Source of the DNA: Verrucomicrobia bacterium UBA3841
GTDB taxonomy: Bacteria > Verrucomicrobiota > Kiritimatiellia > RFP12 > UBA1067
DNA length: 7,475 nucleotides
Assembly: GCA_002392765.1 (NCBI GenBank)
Contig: DGHT01000008.1
Coordinates: 1 to 7,475, forward strand
Direction of reading: 5' to 3'
Shown here: positions 5,647-7,475 of the stretch, in pieces
Numbering within the stretch: the stretch's first letter is position 1
Layout of the letters: every line of letters begins with the position of its first letter
Translations under genes and position numbers: made by a program
Notes under the pieces: generated by a model
The model's input: the letters and a program-made list of their open reading frames with translations, nothing else
Told to the model about the DNA's origin: nothing
Database searches by the model: none

Positions 5647-6093
5647 ATGGCTGAACTTGAAGAATCATCGTCTCTGACACTCGATTTCACCAAACTCGAG
5701 AAGGTGGGCAGGCAGGTTGCGGACACCCGCGCCGCCGGCTCCGCGCCGTGCGACCCCGGAGTCATACCGGTTGCGGTCCAGAATGCCGATACGCGCGAGG
5801 TCATACTCGTGGCGTACACAAACGAATACGCGATGCGCGAATCGTTCGCGAAGCGCAAGCTCGTTCTGTGGTCCACAAGCCGCAACAAGCTATGGTTCAA
5901 AGGCGAGACGAGCGGCGAGACGTTCGACCTCCTCGAGGCGTACGTCAACTGCGAGCAAAACTCTCTCCTCTACGTAGTAAGGCCCTGCCGCGGCGGAATA
6001 TGCCACACGAAGAACAAGTCTGGCGCCCCGAGGAACTGCTACTACAGGAAGATCGACTTCGACACCCTGAAGCTCGAGTTCGTCGATCCCTAA
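5647..6093 (+). CDS. hisI: Phosphoribosyl-AMP cyclohydrolase
   Basis: HisI opens the purine ring of phosphoribosyl-AMP, the third step of histidine synthesis, in the cytoplasm. The 148-residue protein has the family signature WSTSRNKLWFKGETSG (75-90), CHTK at 119-122 and NCYYRKI at 130-136; the cysteines there and C102 are candidate zinc ligands. It is a stand-alone HisI: no HisE pyrophosphohydrolase domain follows. Characterised enzymes carry an Asp-rich D-C-D-x-D that binds Mg2+. Here the equivalent 101-105 reads N-C-E-Q-N, and an insertion of a few residues separates CHT from the last Cys. The rest is well kept, so I expect activity. The N-terminal 15 residues are acidic and variable. No other his gene lies nearby; downstream genes belong to a decarboxylase. 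Confidence 0.95.
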   Translation: MAELEESSSLTLDFTKLEKVGRQVADTRAAGSAPCDPGVIPVAVQNADTREVILVAYTNEYAMRESFAKRKLVLWSTSRNKLWFKGETSGETFDLLEAYVNCEQNSLLYVVRPCRGGICHTKNKSGAPRNCYYRKIDFDTLKLEFVDP

Positions 6094-6142
6094 CCCAACT
6101 CCCAACTCCCAACTCTCAACTCTTAACTCTCAACTCTCAACT
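6094..6142. repeat. Tandem heptamer array, 7 copies of CYYAACT
   Basis: Seven uninterrupted 7-bp units: CCCAACT three times, CTCAACT, CTTAACT, CTCAACT twice. The array begins at the base after the hisI stop codon and ends eight bases before the oadG ATG, so it makes up nearly the whole spacer. It contains no promoter or Shine-Dalgarno. It lacks G entirely and is unlikely to fold on the plus-strand RNA. Confidence 0.9.
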
Positions 6143-6150
6143 AAAAAAAT

Positions 6151-6369
6151 ATGATAAGCCAAGGATTGGTCCTGATGCTCGCCGGAATGGGCATCGTGTA
6201 CGTGTTTCTTTCGATTCTCATCGTTGTGACGAAAGTTTCCATGAAGGGAATCGCGAGATTCGATTCGATTCTCCCCCAGGAAGCCCCGAAGAAAAAGCCG
6301 GCCGCGGCGAAAGCGGCCGACGACGATGCGAATATCGCGCTGGCGATAGCGGTGGCGATGAACGGCTGA
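6151..6369 (+). CDS. oadG: Sodium-pump decarboxylase gamma subunit (OadG type)
   Basis: OadG is the small membrane subunit that holds together biotin-dependent Na+-pumping decarboxylases by linking the soluble alpha subunit to the membrane beta subunit. The 72-residue protein shows the family pattern: one N-terminal membrane helix (about 5-27, with GMGIVYVFL), a short charged turn, a Pro/Ala/Lys-rich linker (42-54), an acidic patch (DDD, 57-59) and an Ala-rich end (ANIALAIAVAMNG). It is at the short end for the family and has no histidine, whereas the Klebsiella protein uses a C-terminal His in zinc binding. Small size makes similarity weak, but an oadA-like gene 66 nt downstream supports the call. 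The ATG follows seven As with no Shine-Dalgarno; later Met codons would cut the helix. It is probably cotranscribed with oadA and perhaps with hisI. Confidence 0.85.
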   Translation: MISQGLVLMLAGMGIVYVFLSILIVVTKVSMKGIARFDSILPQEAPKKKPAAAKAADDDANIALAIAVAMNG

Positions 6370-6380
6370 CGGACAACCAC

Positions 6381-6400
6381 CGGGGCCTCTGGCGGCCCCG
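6381..6400 (+). other. GC-rich hairpin between oadG and oadA
   Basis: CGGGGCC (6381-6387) pairs perfectly with GGCCCCG (6394-6400) around a 6-base loop, starting 11 nt after the oadG stop. No U-tract follows, so termination is unlikely. A stable intercistronic hairpin can set different mRNA stability for the two subunits, which fits a complex of unequal subunit needs; this role is inference. Confidence 0.6.
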
Positions 6401-6420
6401 AACCCCACCCACGGAATTTT

Positions 6421-6426
6421 GAAAGG
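6421..6426 (+). promoter_or_regulatory. Shine-Dalgarno of oadA
   Basis: GAAAGG lies 9 nt before the ATG at 6436 and supports that start. Confidence 0.6.
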
Positions 6427-6435
6427 TAAATCATC

Positions 6436-7475
6436 ATGGCAAAGAAAAACGTAAAGTTCATGCTTACTGCGTTCCGCGACGGCTTCCAGTCCGTCATCGG
6501 CGCGCGTGTCCTCTCCAAAGACTTCCTCCCTTGCGTCGAGGAAGCGTACGCGGCGGGCGTCCGCTGGTTCGAAGCCGGCGGCGGCGCCAGATTCCAGAGT
6601 TGCTACTTCTACTGTCAGGAGGATGCGTTCGATGTCATGGACGCGTTCCGCAAAGCGGCTCCGGAAGCCGACCTCCAGACCCTTTCGCGCGGCGTGAACG
6701 TCGTCGGCCTCGAGTCTCAGTCGAGCGACATGATCAAGCTCCATGCGCAGATGTTCAAGAAGCACGGCATGTCGTCCATCCGCAACTTCGACGCGCTCAA
6801 CGACGTCAACAACCTCAAGTGGTCCGGACAGTGCATCCACGACGCCGGGCTCAACCACGAAGTCGTCGTGACGATGATGGGCCTGCCGCCCGGAATCGAC
6901 AACAAGGGCACGCACACGCCCGAATTCTACCGCGACCGCCTCAAAATGATCATGGACGCGGGCATTCCTTTCGATCGCGTCGCGTTCAAGGACGCGTCCG
7001 GCACGTCTACCCCCGCGACCGTCTACAACACGATGAAACTCGCCAGGAAGCTTCTCGGCGACAAGATACACATCCAGTTCCACAGCCATGAGACGGCCGG
7101 CAACGGCGTCGCGTGCTATCTCGCCGCGCTCAAGGGCGGGGCCGACGGCATCGATCTTTCGATGGCGCCGATGTCTGGCGGCACCTGCCAGCCCGACATC
7201 ATAACGATGTGGCACTGCCTCGACGGCGACCCCGATTTCGGGTTCGACTTCGACATCAACAAGATCAAGAAGGCGGAAGACTCCTTCAAGAATGCGATGC
7301 AGAAGTACTTCCTCCCGCCGGAGGCGATGAGCGTCAATCCGCAGATCGTATGGTCGCCCATGCCGGGCGGCGCGCTCACGGCGAACACGCAGATGCTGCG
7401 CGACAACAACATGATGGACAAGTACGACGACATGATCGCCGAGATGTACGACTGCGTCAGGCTCGGCGGCTTCGG
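6436..7475 (+). CDS. oadA: Carboxyltransferase subunit of a biotin-dependent decarboxylase/carboxylase (OadA/PycB type), 5' part
   Basis: This domain moves a carboxyl group between a 2-oxoacid (oxaloacetate/pyruvate) and biotin; with OadG/OadB the biotin is decarboxylated and Na+ is pumped out. The frame stays open to the right edge: 346 complete codons. The TIM barrel (about 5-270) has FRDGFQS at 13-19, FKDASGT at 184-190 and HSHETAG at 216-222. D15, K185 (carboxylated in the family), H216 and H218 match the usual metal ligands. From about 280 the conserved helical carboxylase region begins, with SPMPGGALTANTQM at 307-320. The biotinyl domain would lie beyond the window. It departs from classical OadA: RDGFQS rather than RDAHQS, FEAGGGARFQ rather than ECWGGATFD, and SMAPMSGGTCQPD. 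Similar proteins, as I recall, occur in Campylobacterota, often named biotin attachment protein. Substrate is therefore less certain than mechanism. Confidence 0.9.
   Translation, partial: MAKKNVKFMLTAFRDGFQSVIGARVLSKDFLPCVEEAYAAGVRWFEAGGGARFQSCYFYCQEDAFDVMDAFRKAAPEADLQTLSRGVNVVGLESQSSDMIKLHAQMFKKHGMSSIRNFDALNDVNNLKWSGQCIHDAGLNHEVVVTMMGLPPGIDNKGTHTPEFYRDRLKMIMDAGIPFDRVAFKDASGTSTPATVYNTMKLARKLLGDKIHIQFHSHETAGNGVACYLAALKGGADGIDLSMAPMSGGTCQPDIITMWHCLDGDPDFGFDFDINKIKKAEDSFKNAMQKYFLPPEAMSVNPQIVWSPMPGGALTANTQMLRDNNMMDKYDDMIAEMYDCVRLGGF

Noticed and set aside
6150..6155. TATGAT as a possible -10 box for oadG
   Set aside because: It overlaps the oadG ATG, so the transcript would begin inside the gene, and later starts would cut the membrane helix.
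6130..7215. 361-codon minus-strand frame opposite oadG and oadA
   Set aside because: Antisense shadow rich in Arg, Val and His; the plus-strand genes are well supported.

Overview
This is an ordinary, densely coded chromosomal window of about 60% GC (visual estimate). It holds five complete genes and two genes cut by the window edges. I see no phage, IS element, CRISPR array, tRNA or rRNA. Short tandem repeat arrays (7-8 bp units) fill two of the spacers. These arrays, the protein flavours (a GH3 enzyme of the DxNxNG...YED type, a stand-alone HisI with an unusual metal motif, a Na+-pump decarboxylase) and the frequent lack of Shine-Dalgarno sites suggest an anaerobic, polysaccharide-using bacterium. 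My best guess is the PVC group (Kiritimatiellota/Lentisphaerota/Verrucomicrobiota). That placement is inference from memory of similar sequences, not a database result.

Layout. Bases 1-125 hold the probable 3' end of a plus-strand gene. It converges on a minus-strand pair, nadA (2944/2946 down to 2044) followed by recJ (2031 down to 325). The 199-bp convergent spacer carries two octamer arrays and two small stem-loops. A 180-bp divergent spacer (2947-3126) separates nadA from a secreted GH3 glycosidase (3127-5577). It holds back-to-back promoters, a 12-bp palindrome near the predicted start of the GH3 transcript and a 5'-leader hairpin. A probable intrinsic terminator after GH3 runs directly into the promoter of hisI (5647-6093). 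A 49-bp heptamer array then leads to oadG (6151-6369) and the 5' part of an oadA-type carboxyltransferase gene (6436 to the window end).

Functions. NadA makes quinolinate for NAD synthesis and RecJ is a DNA-repair exonuclease; they share a probable transcript but no pathway. The GH3 enzyme probably trims oligosaccharides outside the cytoplasm. HisI performs the third step of histidine synthesis. OadG and OadA are the membrane anchor/assembly subunit and the carboxyltransferase subunit of a biotin-dependent, sodium-pumping decarboxylase; an oadB-like gene and a biotin-carrier region would be expected beyond the right edge.

Regulation. The same 9-mer, TGATATAAT (an extended -10 element), occurs at the start of three transcription units: nadA, GH3 and hisI. 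Its position suggests a leaderless nadA mRNA and rules out the earliest ATG of the GH3 frame. No new biological system is evident. The items worth checking are the repeat arrays, the promoter arrangement and some lineage-specific protein variations.
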